The notes under the pieces were generated by a model. The model worked only from the letters and a program-made list of their open reading frames with translations. It searched no databases and was not told the origin of the DNA. Source: CAYWVO01 sp964461835 (GTDB taxonomy: Bacteria; Zixibacteria; MSB-5A5; WJJR01; JAJRUJ01). From it: a stretch of DNA of 64,000 bases. The position numbers were made by a program, and so were the translations under genes. The stretch covers positions 62,001-126,000 of the forward strand of contig CAYWVO010000002.1 of NCBI GenBank assembly GCA_964461835.1, given 5' to 3'. This document shows, one piece after another, positions 52,277 to 60,632 of this stretch; within the stretch, counting starts at the first letter, position 1; each line of letters begins with the position of its first letter.

Positions 52277-54481
52277 ATGTTAAAGCGAATTATCACTTTT
52301 TTGCTCGTATTCACTGTTTGCCTGGGAGTTGCCCATAACGCAACGGCAATCTCCAGCGCCGGTGTTTTGTTTCTGCGAATCGGCGCCGGCGTCCGGGCAT
52401 CCGGGATGGGAGATGCGTTTGTCGCGGTGGCCAATGACGCCTCGGCGACTCATTGGAATCCCGCGGGATTGGGGCAATCACCTCTCTCCGACGCCTGGAA
52501 TGAACTGGATATCCCCTGGAAGTACCCGATTGAAGAAGCGGTGGCGGTGCCGTCGACGGAATATGGCCAGAGGATCTACGAAGTATGGTTGTTGTCTCAG
52601 GGCCAGTTACGCCGTCTGGTGGGCAGCGAATGGATCAGCGACCTCGCTCTCCCCGAAGATATTACCGAAGTCCATGATATGGCCGTCGGTGCGCGAGAAT
52701 TTGTGATCGCCACCGATAATGGACTGTACCGCAATTCCAATCAAACGTGGTTGCCGATGGTTCCACCGACGGATGAAGGATGGGAGGTCGAGCAGATTAA
52801 TGACATGTGGCTTTCCTCCGGTGCGGAGGAACGGTTATGGCTGGCAACCGATGACGGCCTGAAAGTCTACAACTTCGCAACGTGGGAGACCTATGGGACC
52901 GAGGCCGGATTACCGTCACCGAAGATCAACCAGGTGTACTTCCCGAATTCAAAAGAAGGGTGGATTGTAACGGCGGCCGGCTTCGTGCATTTCACCGACG
53001 GCATGTTTATGACCACGGCTACGGTGAAAGCGCTCATTGGACAAACCATCCCCGAAATCGCCGCCGATTTCATCGGCAGTGCAAACCAGGCCCGCGTAAA
53101 TGCGGTCGCCGAAGAAATTCGCAGAATAAACCACATCGAGGGCGACGATCTTGAACCGGGCGCCGAATTGCTGATTCCCTACGAGGTCGTCTTCGAGTCG
53201 CCGATAACCTCGCTGCATCAGGATGCACTCAACCGGCTCTGGGTCGGGACCGAGCAAGGTCTCAAAATGTACCACAACAATCGCTGGACCTCGTTCGGTT
53301 ACCGCGCGTTCACGCCGGAAGATCCGATTTCATTGACTGACTTGGCGGAACAATATTTGGGCAGTTCGGCGACACCCTCCCGTGTTGAGGCCTTCACCAA
53401 CTGGACTGCTCACTATAACAGCATCGAAACCGATGCCACCATTGACGCTGGCGAAACCGTGTATTTGTATCGCAGCCCGGTCGGCGGCACCATTCGCAGC
53501 ATTCACTCCTCCGGCGCCAAAGTGTTCGTGGGTTCGAAGTACGGGTACATGATTTACGAAGATGGCCGCTGGGGGCGGCTGCATCAGCATGGCTTAAATA
53601 ATGCCGACGGCATTGCTATCGTTAATGCGGGGAATGATCTCTACTTCATGACCCCCTCTAAAATTGTCTGGTATGAACGCGCCCAGTCCACGGCATCTTT
53701 CATGGCGGTCAAATGGCTTCCGAAACTGGCCGAGGATATTTATTTCGCCTACGGCGCGTTGTCGACTCATATCGATGGGCTGGGCACAATCGGTTTTAAC
53801 ACCAAGGTGCTCTCCTACGGCGAAGTGGCCCGTACCGAGGCGAGCAGCTCGGAGGTTATCGGGTCATTTAATCCGTTCGATTTTGCGTTTGGTTTTACCT
53901 ACGGCACACGGCTCAACAATAACCTCTCGGCGGGTTTAACCGGTAAAGTCATTTACTCCCGGCTCTCCGAGCAGGGTGCCGGGCGTGAAGTCGGTAAAGG
54001 TACCGCAACGGCGTTTGCGCTCGATGCGGGTTTGTTGTACCAAACCCCATTCAAGCGGTTGAAACTTGGTGCAGCGCTTACGAATTTCGGTCCGGATATA
54101 ACCTATATCGACGCCGATCAGTCCGATCCACTGCCGCGCAACTTGACGCTGGGTTTGGCCTATAAGCTGGCCGATTCTCCGTTTAACAATCTGACGCTCG
54201 CGGTTGATTTGAACAAAGAGCTGGTTGATCTGAGTGAGGCATCCTCCACGGAGCTAAGGCAGATTATCTATAACGTTGGCATGGAATATTGGTATGCCAA
54301 GACTGTCGCGCTCCGGGTCGGCTACATCTACGACCAGGAAGGGGATATTAAAACCCCGACCGTTGGTGGCGGGCTCTTGATCAAAGGACTCGGCATCGAT
54401 CTGGCGTACATCCCCTCGGTCCGTGAAGACCAGGTGATGGCGAATATCCTTCGGGTGCAGCTATCCAATGTGTGGTATTAA
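52277..54481 (+). CDS. porV: PorV-like T9SS outer-membrane protein with nested propeller and LysM-like insertion
   Basis: The 734-residue protein is about 350 residues longer than PorV homologues. Residues 28-66 (SAGVLFLRIGAGVRASGMGD ... NDASATHWNPAGLG) are the conserved PorV N-terminus, and residues 475-734 (VKWLPKLAEDIYFAYGALST ... SFNPFDFAFGFTYGTRL) are the rest of the barrel. Between them, residues 67-478 form a propeller of repeats such as EFVIATDNGLYRNSN, ERLWLATDDGLKVYN and RLWVGTEQGLKMYHN (two-component regulator propeller type). Within it are two LysM-like segments: 255-301 (IPEIAADFIGSANQARVNAV ... LEPGAELLIP) and 350-398. PorV carries cargo to PorU. The start has ACGGAGGATAGC before the ATG. 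Confidence 0.83.
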   Translation: MLKRIITFLLVFTVCLGVAHNATAISSAGVLFLRIGAGVRASGMGDAFVAVANDASATHWNPAGLGQSPLSDAWNELDIPWKYPIEEAVAVPSTEYGQRIYEVWLLSQGQLRRLVGSEWISDLALPEDITEVHDMAVGAREFVIATDNGLYRNSNQTWLPMVPPTDEGWEVEQINDMWLSSGAEERLWLATDDGLKVYNFATWETYGTEAGLPSPKINQVYFPNSKEGWIVTAAGFVHFTDGMFMTTATVKALIGQTIPEIAADFIGSANQARVNAVAEEIRRINHIEGDDLEPGAELLIPYEVVFESPITSLHQDALNRLWVGTEQGLKMYHNNRWTSFGYRAFTPEDPISLTDLAEQYLGSSATPSRVEAFTNWTAHYNSIETDATIDAGETVYLYRSPVGGTIRSIHSSGAKVFVGSKYGYMIYEDGRWGRLHQHGLNNADGIAIVNAGNDLYFMTPSKIVWYERAQSTASFMAVKWLPKLAEDIYFAYGALSTHIDGLGTIGFNTKVLSYGEVARTEASSSEVIGSFNPFDFAFGFTYGTRLNNNLSAGLTGKVIYSRLSEQGAGREVGKGTATAFALDAGLLYQTPFKRLKLGAALTNFGPDITYIDADQSDPLPRNLTLGLAYKLADSPFNNLTLAVDLNKELVDLSEASSTELRQIIYNVGMEYWYAKTVALRVGYIYDQEGDIKTPTVGGGLLIKGLGIDLAYIPSVREDQVMANILRVQLSNVWY

Positions 54482-54512
54482 ACATCATCGATTCGGGGTT
54501 GATAGAACGCGT

Positions 54513-57500
54513 ATGAAATACATGACTGTACAACGGTGCGGTGCCACGGTCGGTATGCTTGGTCTGCTAACGATCCTGTTTGGGTCTGCAATGGTGATGG
54601 CGGAGAATTCCGCCCAGTCCGGCAAGGTCATTCCGCTTACGCGGACGGTCGTTGAACACAAACAGGCGCCGCTTCATGAGCACGGTCAGTCAGCCCTCTG
54701 CCGGCCGTCTCCCCGCAACCTGTTGGGACTCGAACGCGACACCGAGTTTAGCCTGGCCAAGACCACCTTGCGGGAGGAGAAGACATTCAAGATGCTGGCT
54801 CTGCGGGTGGAATTTGTCCCGGAAGAGCCGGACGATCCGACGACTACCGGCAATGGCCTTATGGATCTGCGTGATTCAGTCGCCTACAAAGACGAACACG
54901 GGCACTTATTCGATGCCGCACCCCATGATTCGGCGTACTTTGGCAAACACATCGAGGCCATGCATCGCTACTGGCACACCGTCTCAAATGGGAAGGTCTC
55001 CATCGAGGGTACGGTCTACCCGCCTAATGCCGGTGAAGTCTACCGGTTGCCACATACGATGGCGCATTACGGCGAACAGGACCCGACTATCGGATTGACC
55101 GAATTCTACTTCGATGCGTTCCGCGCTGCCGACACGACCCACCCCGACCTCCGGTTCTCCGATTATGATGTCTACTGTGTCTTTCATGCGGGAGCGGACC
55201 GACAGAGTGATTGGATGGGTAACACGCCAAACGATCTGTTCACCGGGTATATTCTGCTCGGCGCCCCGATTGCTGTCGATGATGGTGAGCATGTGATTCT
55301 TGATGGCATGATTATGCCAGAGACTTCCATACAGGATAATCGAATTACGGTAATTAATTCCGTCATGGCGCACGAATTCGGTCACCAGTTGGGCTTGGTT
55401 GACCTGTATTCCACCGAGACCTTTGTCACCCAGGTGGGTAATTTCAGCCTGATGGACAACAACGCCATCAACATTGGGGGAGAGGTAGAGGTCGACAGCC
55501 TCCCGCGTCTGCTCTTTGGCTCAGTGCCGGTTTTCCCGGATGCCTGGTCTCGGGCCTTTCTGGGTTTCGCGCCGATCGATACGGTGCGCGTCGATGACGA
55601 TGCGTTTGTTACCGCCGCCGAATTGGACAACACGAAGCCACAGATTGTGCTGGTGCCCATCACGCGGGCCGAGTATTACCTGATTGAAAACCGCCAGGTA
55701 AATATCGACCAGGATGAAATCACGGCGATCCTTCAGGATCCCGTGACTAATGTGATCATGGGGCCGGTCGACACCGATCGCAATCCCTCGCGAGAATATG
55801 ATTACTTACTTCCCGGCAGCGGGATTCTCATCTGGCATGTGGATGAAACGGTCGCCTTCGATGATACCTTAGTTGGTGATGATATTCCCAATAATTACCA
55901 GGCAAACACGCTGCAATGGAATGGTGACCGCCGCTTCGTGTCGCTGATCGAAGCCGACATGATTGTTTCATTCCGGGGGGATCAGGCAACTAATTTCGGC
56001 ACGAAGACCGACATGTTTATTTCGCCCAACCGTCGGACATTCTCCCCAACCACCCCAATTCCCACCGAGACCAACTCCGGTGCGCAGACGGGAATAACGA
56101 TCACGGTGACCTCCGGACCGGATTTAGTGATGGACTTCACGGTATCCAACGATCGATTATTGCCCGGGTTCCCGGTGTGGGCGGGTATCGGGCCGTATTC
56201 CAATCCCATGGTCGTCGATCTTGAACCGGACGGCAGCCCGGAGATTTTATTGAGTAGCGGCAACCGGATTTTCGGCTGGCGCTTTGACGGCTCGCCCATT
56301 TTTGAAAATGAACGCGCCGATACGATTGTTTCAATGAACGGCGATACCGTACTTGTCGAGGCGGCAATCGCGGCGGAAATTCCCAACCTGTTCCAGGGGC
56401 CCCCGGTCGCAGATTATATCGACGGGATCGGCCACCTTAATCTCGTCGCCGTCGATGACCACGATACGATCCATATGTGGCGGTTGACTGATTTCTCCGG
56501 GGATAGGTATGCTGATACGGTATTTAACGTGCACTCCGTTCACGATATTGCCGGACCGTCAATTGTCTTCGATCGTCCGCGGTCATCAATTAAGGAAGTG
56601 GCGTTTGCGTTGCCGGGCGGCGGGTACAAGACGATTGTCGGCAACGCCAAGGATTCCCTGTTGGTCTCTGACCAGGGACGAATTACCGGATTTGCCGGCA
56701 CTGCGCGGGAGGACGCCTTTTACCTCCGTGCCGCTCAAGCGGGAACCTACCTTTTGCGGCCGGCTGACCAGCAGGCGCCGGGAGTTGTGCTCTCCGCCGA
56801 TACGGTGTTTGGTCCGGTGATGGCCGATCTCGACCGCGACGGCGGATTGGATATTATCTGCGCCGGCAACCCCGGTATGATCTGGGCCTTTGACACGACT
56901 CTTACCCCGCTCATCGATTATCCGATTTCAGTGGAGCAGGAAATTTTGACTGAGCCGATTCTGGCCGATGTTGACGGTGACACCTACCTGGAAATTGTCG
57001 TGATCGCACCAAACTATGTTTATGCGTATAACTATAATGGTACTATCGAGGAAAACTATCCCGTGCAAATTGATCGCCATTATCCCGCAGGGTCGCCGGC
57101 GTTCCCGCCGGTCTTTCTGGGGTCAGAGGGTGGCCTGCGGGGGAAAATTATCCTGGGCACAGATGCCGGCGAAATCATTTGGCTTCAGCCCCGCACGTTC
57201 GGGCGCCCCGATTTGACCACGCTGCCCCTGGGTCCCCCGGCAGCCCAATCACCGGCATTTGCCTACGATCAAAACTCCCAGACAGCAGCAGTGTTCGGTG
57301 TTGGGGGTGACGGATTCCTTTACGGCTATACCATTGATGACACAGACTATGATTACGCGATCGCGCAACGGGGATATGATGCGGCCCGGCACTACGTCTA
57401 TCCGCTGGATTCTCTGCCGCCCGTGTCGACGCCGGAATATACCGTGGATGAATCATCGGCATACGCCTATCCCAATCCCACCAGTGGAGGCGAAGTCTTT

Positions 57501-57722
57501 ATTCATTATGAGCTGGGAACAGCAGCCGACATCGCGGTGGCGATCTATGACGTTGCCGGTAACCTGATCGATGAGTTCACACATGACGGTTCACCGGCCA
57601 CCGATAATACGATAACCTGGAATTGTAGCGATGTTGCCTCCGGCGTGTATTATTGTCGTCTCGTGGTGGATGATGCAAGTAATAGTAAGGTGTTGTTTTG
57701 CCCGGTGGCAATTGTCCGATAA
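54513..57722 (+). CDS. M6-family secreted metalloprotease with T9SS sorting domain
   Basis: The preferred ATG at 54513 gives 1069 residues with a signal peptide. The M6 (immune inhibitor A-like) catalytic motif is HEFGHQLGLVDLYS at 287-300, a full HExxHxxGxxD zinc site. Before it are FKMLALRVEFVPE and a short pro-segment. The second half has VCBS/FG-GAP-like repeats (SPEILLSSGNRIFGWRFDGS, MADLDRDGGLDIICAGNPGM), a beta-propeller pattern. The last 90 residues (AYAYPNPTSGGEVFIHYELG ... WNCSDVASGVYYCRLVV) are a type A sorting domain, so it is a likely cargo of PorU/PorV in the same operon. The gene starts 31 bases after porV. Confidence 0.85.
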   Translation: MKYMTVQRCGATVGMLGLLTILFGSAMVMAENSAQSGKVIPLTRTVVEHKQAPLHEHGQSALCRPSPRNLLGLERDTEFSLAKTTLREEKTFKMLALRVEFVPEEPDDPTTTGNGLMDLRDSVAYKDEHGHLFDAAPHDSAYFGKHIEAMHRYWHTVSNGKVSIEGTVYPPNAGEVYRLPHTMAHYGEQDPTIGLTEFYFDAFRAADTTHPDLRFSDYDVYCVFHAGADRQSDWMGNTPNDLFTGYILLGAPIAVDDGEHVILDGMIMPETSIQDNRITVINSVMAHEFGHQLGLVDLYSTETFVTQVGNFSLMDNNAINIGGEVEVDSLPRLLFGSVPVFPDAWSRAFLGFAPIDTVRVDDDAFVTAAELDNTKPQIVLVPITRAEYYLIENRQVNIDQDEITAILQDPVTNVIMGPVDTDRNPSREYDYLLPGSGILIWHVDETVAFDDTLVGDDIPNNYQANTLQWNGDRRFVSLIEADMIVSFRGDQATNFGTKTDMFISPNRRTFSPTTPIPTETNSGAQTGITITVTSGPDLVMDFTVSNDRLLPGFPVWAGIGPYSNPMVVDLEPDGSPEILLSSGNRIFGWRFDGSPIFENERADTIVSMNGDTVLVEAAIAAEIPNLFQGPPVADYIDGIGHLNLVAVDDHDTIHMWRLTDFSGDRYADTVFNVHSVHDIAGPSIVFDRPRSSIKEVAFALPGGGYKTIVGNAKDSLLVSDQGRITGFAGTAREDAFYLRAAQAGTYLLRPADQQAPGVVLSADTVFGPVMADLDRDGGLDIICAGNPGMIWAFDTTLTPLIDYPISVEQEILTEPILADVDGDTYLEIVVIAPNYVYAYNYNGTIEENYPVQIDRHYPAGSPAFPPVFLGSEGGLRGKIILGTDAGEIIWLQPRTFGRPDLTTLPLGPPAAQSPAFAYDQNSQTAAVFGVGGDGFLYGYTIDDTDYDYAIAQRGYDAARHYVYPLDSLPPVSTPEYTVDESSAYAYPNPTSGGEVFIHYELGTAADIAVAIYDVAGNLIDEFTHDGSPATDNTITWNCSDVASGVYYCRLVVDDASNSKVLFCPVAIVR

Positions 57723-57781
57723 TTGGTATAAACGCTGGACAGTAACGAGGGAAACAATAGTTTGCCTTCAGGAGGATAGTA

Positions 57782-58708
57782 ATGCGAAGTGGTCTGAACA
57801 TTCTTGTTGTCGTATCAATACTGATGGCAACCATACCGGGGCTCTCGTGGGCCGGCGTAGAAAATCCGAGGACCGGCGAGTACACCCTTGACCAGTTGTC
57901 CGCTAATCAACATCTCAAAGTGACGGCGCACTTAACCAGTGATGAACCCGTCTGGGCCCAGGTGTACAACGATCCGTTCGGCAATCCGGAAGAAAACCCT
58001 GAAATGTACGAAGTCCACACCAAATCAACCCGGCGGGCATTTCTGTACTCGTTAATCATACCGGGTACTGGGCAGTTGTATGCCAAGAGCACGTTTATTA
58101 AACCCCTCCTCTTTTTGGGCATTGAAGCTGCCGGATTGTATCTCTATGCCGATTATCACGGTAACGGCGCCGATATCCGTGACCGCTATCAGGCATTCGC
58201 CGATACAACCTGGTCATATGATCAGTATATTGAATCGTTAGCAGGCGACTATCCCAGTGCCGATTGGCAGTATGGTGACACAGCAAAGTGGTTCGATCTC
58301 GACGAAGGGAAATTCGTCAATCTGTTTTCGGAGCACCTGGACGTAGAAATTGATCCGGTAGTAGACTCCGCCTTCCCGATACGGAACCACGCCTATTACG
58401 AAAACATTGGTAAGTACGACCAGTTTCAGTGGGGGTGGATCGATCACGCGTATCCGGACGGCGATTCCTCAATCTACCGGCAGAAATATTTAACTATGCG
58501 CAAGGAGTCAAATGACGAATTCAGCAAAGCAACGACCATGCTCTTCGTGACGATGGCGAACCATGTGGTCTCGGCTTTTGATGCGGCGTTGGCGGTCAAA
58601 CGGTACAACCAACAGCAGGAGCAGTATGCCGAAGTCTCGTTTAAAATGCGCTATGTTAAAAGATATAATGAATTGATCCCCAAATTCACGATGACGGTGA
58701 CCTATTAG
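57782..58708 (+). CDS. DUF5683 protein
   Basis: The 308-residue protein has a signal peptide (about 1-24) and a DUF5683-like core: RRAFLYSLIIPGTGQLYAKS at about 82-101, followed by hydrophobic segments (FLGIEAAGLYLYADYHGNG) and, near the C-terminus, TMLFVTMANHVVSAFDAALA. Family members are found in the FCB group and are predicted to be membrane proteins of unknown function. The ATG follows AGGAGGATAGTA. It is 59 bases after the M6 protease and 13 bases before a paralogue, all in one likely transcript. Confidence 0.75.
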   Translation: MRSGLNILVVVSILMATIPGLSWAGVENPRTGEYTLDQLSANQHLKVTAHLTSDEPVWAQVYNDPFGNPEENPEMYEVHTKSTRRAFLYSLIIPGTGQLYAKSTFIKPLLFLGIEAAGLYLYADYHGNGADIRDRYQAFADTTWSYDQYIESLAGDYPSADWQYGDTAKWFDLDEGKFVNLFSEHLDVEIDPVVDSAFPIRNHAYYENIGKYDQFQWGWIDHAYPDGDSSIYRQKYLTMRKESNDEFSKATTMLFVTMANHVVSAFDAALAVKRYNQQQEQYAEVSFKMRYVKRYNELIPKFTMTVTY

Positions 58709-58721
58709 TTTCGGGGCGATT

Positions 58722-59537
58722 ATGATATATTGTCGATTTACCGTTTGTCTCATTTGCTGCCTCATTGCACTATTGCTACGGCCGGCGGTTGCCCGGTGCG
58801 GGGTAGGTTGCCATTCGGTGGTGGAGCGGCCACCAGCCGATTGTCAGCCTCTTGTTGCCTTGATGGACCACGAAGTCCGGAAAGAAAGCTCCCAATTGCT
58901 CGCCCAGGATGTGCCAACGCTCTATGGAGATGATGACGATCTCTCACGCGGAATGAAATCACCGGCTCGGGCGGCACTCTATTCGCTTCTGTTGCCGGGC
59001 ATCGGGCAACAATACACCAAGTCGAAGACCAAGTCCTATATTTTCTTTTCCGCGGAGGCGGCCATGTGGTTGGCGTTCGGCGGATTTAAGGTTTGGGAAA
59101 ACGAAAAAAAAGACGAATTCCAAAACTGGGCCGCTGAACACGCCGGCGTCGATCCCGCCGGCAAGTCCGATGAATTCTGGCGGGTGATGACCTATTATGA
59201 TACACGTGAAGATTACGAGATTTATGGCCGCGCGGGTGACCCGGACCGCGAATCCTACCCCGATCTCGTGGGGTGGGATTGGCGCTGGGATTCCGACGAA
59301 TCGCGGGCGCACTACCGGGAGTTGCGCAACGCCAAAAAAGAGGCGGGGCGGCGCGCGATGTTTGTCCTCGGTGCCCTCGTGGCGAATCGTATCATCGCTG
59401 GCGTGGATGCTTTCCGCAGCGCAAAATCGTTTAACCGCCGCCGTGCGCTCGAACTTTCCGGCACACGTCTGCGTCTGAAGGGATCGCCCTTCGGGTCTAA
59501 CCGCAAGGTCATGTTGGTTATTGAAAAAACATTTTGA
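58722..59537 (+). CDS. DUF5683 protein, paralogue of the preceding gene
   Basis: The 271-residue protein repeats the pattern of its neighbour: signal peptide (about 1-24), then ARAALYSLLLPGIGQQYTKS, KSYIFFSAEAAMWLAFGGFK, and a C-terminal AMFVLGALVANRIIAGVDAF. The two genes are 13 bases apart and look like an old tandem duplication. Both share the PGxGQxY motif with the 24127-24873 gene. It is the last gene before the terminator at 59573. Confidence 0.75.
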   Translation: MIYCRFTVCLICCLIALLLRPAVARCGVGCHSVVERPPADCQPLVALMDHEVRKESSQLLAQDVPTLYGDDDDLSRGMKSPARAALYSLLLPGIGQQYTKSKTKSYIFFSAEAAMWLAFGGFKVWENEKKDEFQNWAAEHAGVDPAGKSDEFWRVMTYYDTREDYEIYGRAGDPDRESYPDLVGWDWRWDSDESRAHYRELRNAKKEAGRRAMFVLGALVANRIIAGVDAFRSAKSFNRRRALELSGTRLRLKGSPFGSNRKVMLVIEKTF

Positions 59538-59572
59538 TGGAGCAGGGAGTACACGTATCGTTTCGCATTCGG

Positions 59573-59597
59573 GGCCGGATCACCTTCCGGCCTTTTT
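59573..59597 (+). terminator. Terminator ending the porU operon
   Basis: A 7-bp stem GGCCGGA with TCCGGCC (loop of 6) is followed by TTTTT. It lies 36 bases after the second DUF5683 gene and 27 bases before the next start. Confidence 0.8.
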
Positions 59598-59623
59598 CAT
59601 GGATGTAGTCGGGGTGTCCGCCG

Positions 59624-60628
59624 ATGAATTATGAAAGCACGATCCCAATAAACCACAGAATCGGCTGGCTGCTCAGCGGCTTACTGTGCTGTCTGATAAT
59701 GACAATTTGCAGTTGCGCCGGATCAGGTGTGACGACCGGCTCGCAACCTGCTGCTGATATCATTGATTTCGACCAGGCGATCGAGCTGGAGCTGGTGGAA
59801 GTCATCTCACCGGATTTGACGGAATCGATGGTTGGTGCACCGGTCTCTGTAGCGCCGCAACCCAGGGGCAATCTGTTTATCCTGGGCCGCGAACCCTCAC
59901 AGATCGTCCATTTGGATACATTGCGTGAGCCAGTAAAGGCCGCGCAGGTCACGGGAGGCGTACAACCCATGGCTCTGGTCAATCCGCGGGTAATTCGCCT
60001 GGGAGTGGGATTGGCGATACTGGTGGCTGACGCCAACCGCAACGTCTTCGTCTATGATTATAATCTGCGGTTGGTCGATACAATTGAACCGTCCGAGGAC
60101 GCTACCGATTTCCCGACCAATTCTCCGCAAGGATTGGCCGTGAGCCGCTACGGTGAAATCTTCATCGTCGACGGGGACAACGAAGTGATTTACGAATACG
60201 ACGCCGGCGGAAAATATGTCACGGTCCTGGGCGAAAGTGATTTTGGTATTTTGCGGTTGACCCGACCGACCGGCATTGATGTTTGCGCTGATGGACGATT
60301 GGTAGTCTGCGATACCGGCATGCGGCGCGCGGTGCTGATTTCCGAGGTTGGCGATATACTGGAAAGTTATGAAGATACTGACTTATGGGAACCCGTAGCG
60401 GTCGCAGTCACCCCGGACCAAAAAGCAGTATTCATCGGCGATCGCCAGACCGGGCAGTTATGGTTGTTTTCCATCGACGGTTACCTCCAGCAAAACTGGG
60501 GGGCCAGTGAACTAACACCGAACGGCATTACCGGGATCACCGACCTGCAATTAAGGGGAGATATGCTGTACCTGGTCGATACACCCGGCGAACAGGTCTG
60601 CCGTTTTCAGATAACACAGCGGCAATGA
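59624..60628 (+). CDS. NHL-repeat lipoprotein
   Basis: The 334-residue protein has a lipoprotein-like leader ending at ICSC-AG (about residue 31). The remainder has NHL-type repeats: QGLAVSRYGEIFIVDGDNEV, TGIDVCADGRLVVCDTGMR, VAVAVTPDQKAVFIGDRQTG and LQLRGDMLYLVDTPGEQV, each with the hydrophobic G-x-I-x-V-x-D pattern, so a beta-propeller of about six blades is expected. No enzyme site is seen. It may help hold an envelope complex together. Its stop is 4 bases before the following outer-membrane gene, suggesting joint expression. Confidence 0.75.
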   Translation: MNYESTIPINHRIGWLLSGLLCCLIMTICSCAGSGVTTGSQPAADIIDFDQAIELELVEVISPDLTESMVGAPVSVAPQPRGNLFILGREPSQIVHLDTLREPVKAAQVTGGVQPMALVNPRVIRLGVGLAILVADANRNVFVYDYNLRLVDTIEPSEDATDFPTNSPQGLAVSRYGEIFIVDGDNEVIYEYDAGGKYVTVLGESDFGILRLTRPTGIDVCADGRLVVCDTGMRRAVLISEVGDILESYEDTDLWEPVAVAVTPDQKAVFIGDRQTGQLWLFSIDGYLQQNWGASELTPNGITGITDLQLRGDMLYLVDTPGEQVCRFQITQRQ

Positions 60629-60632
60629 CGAA

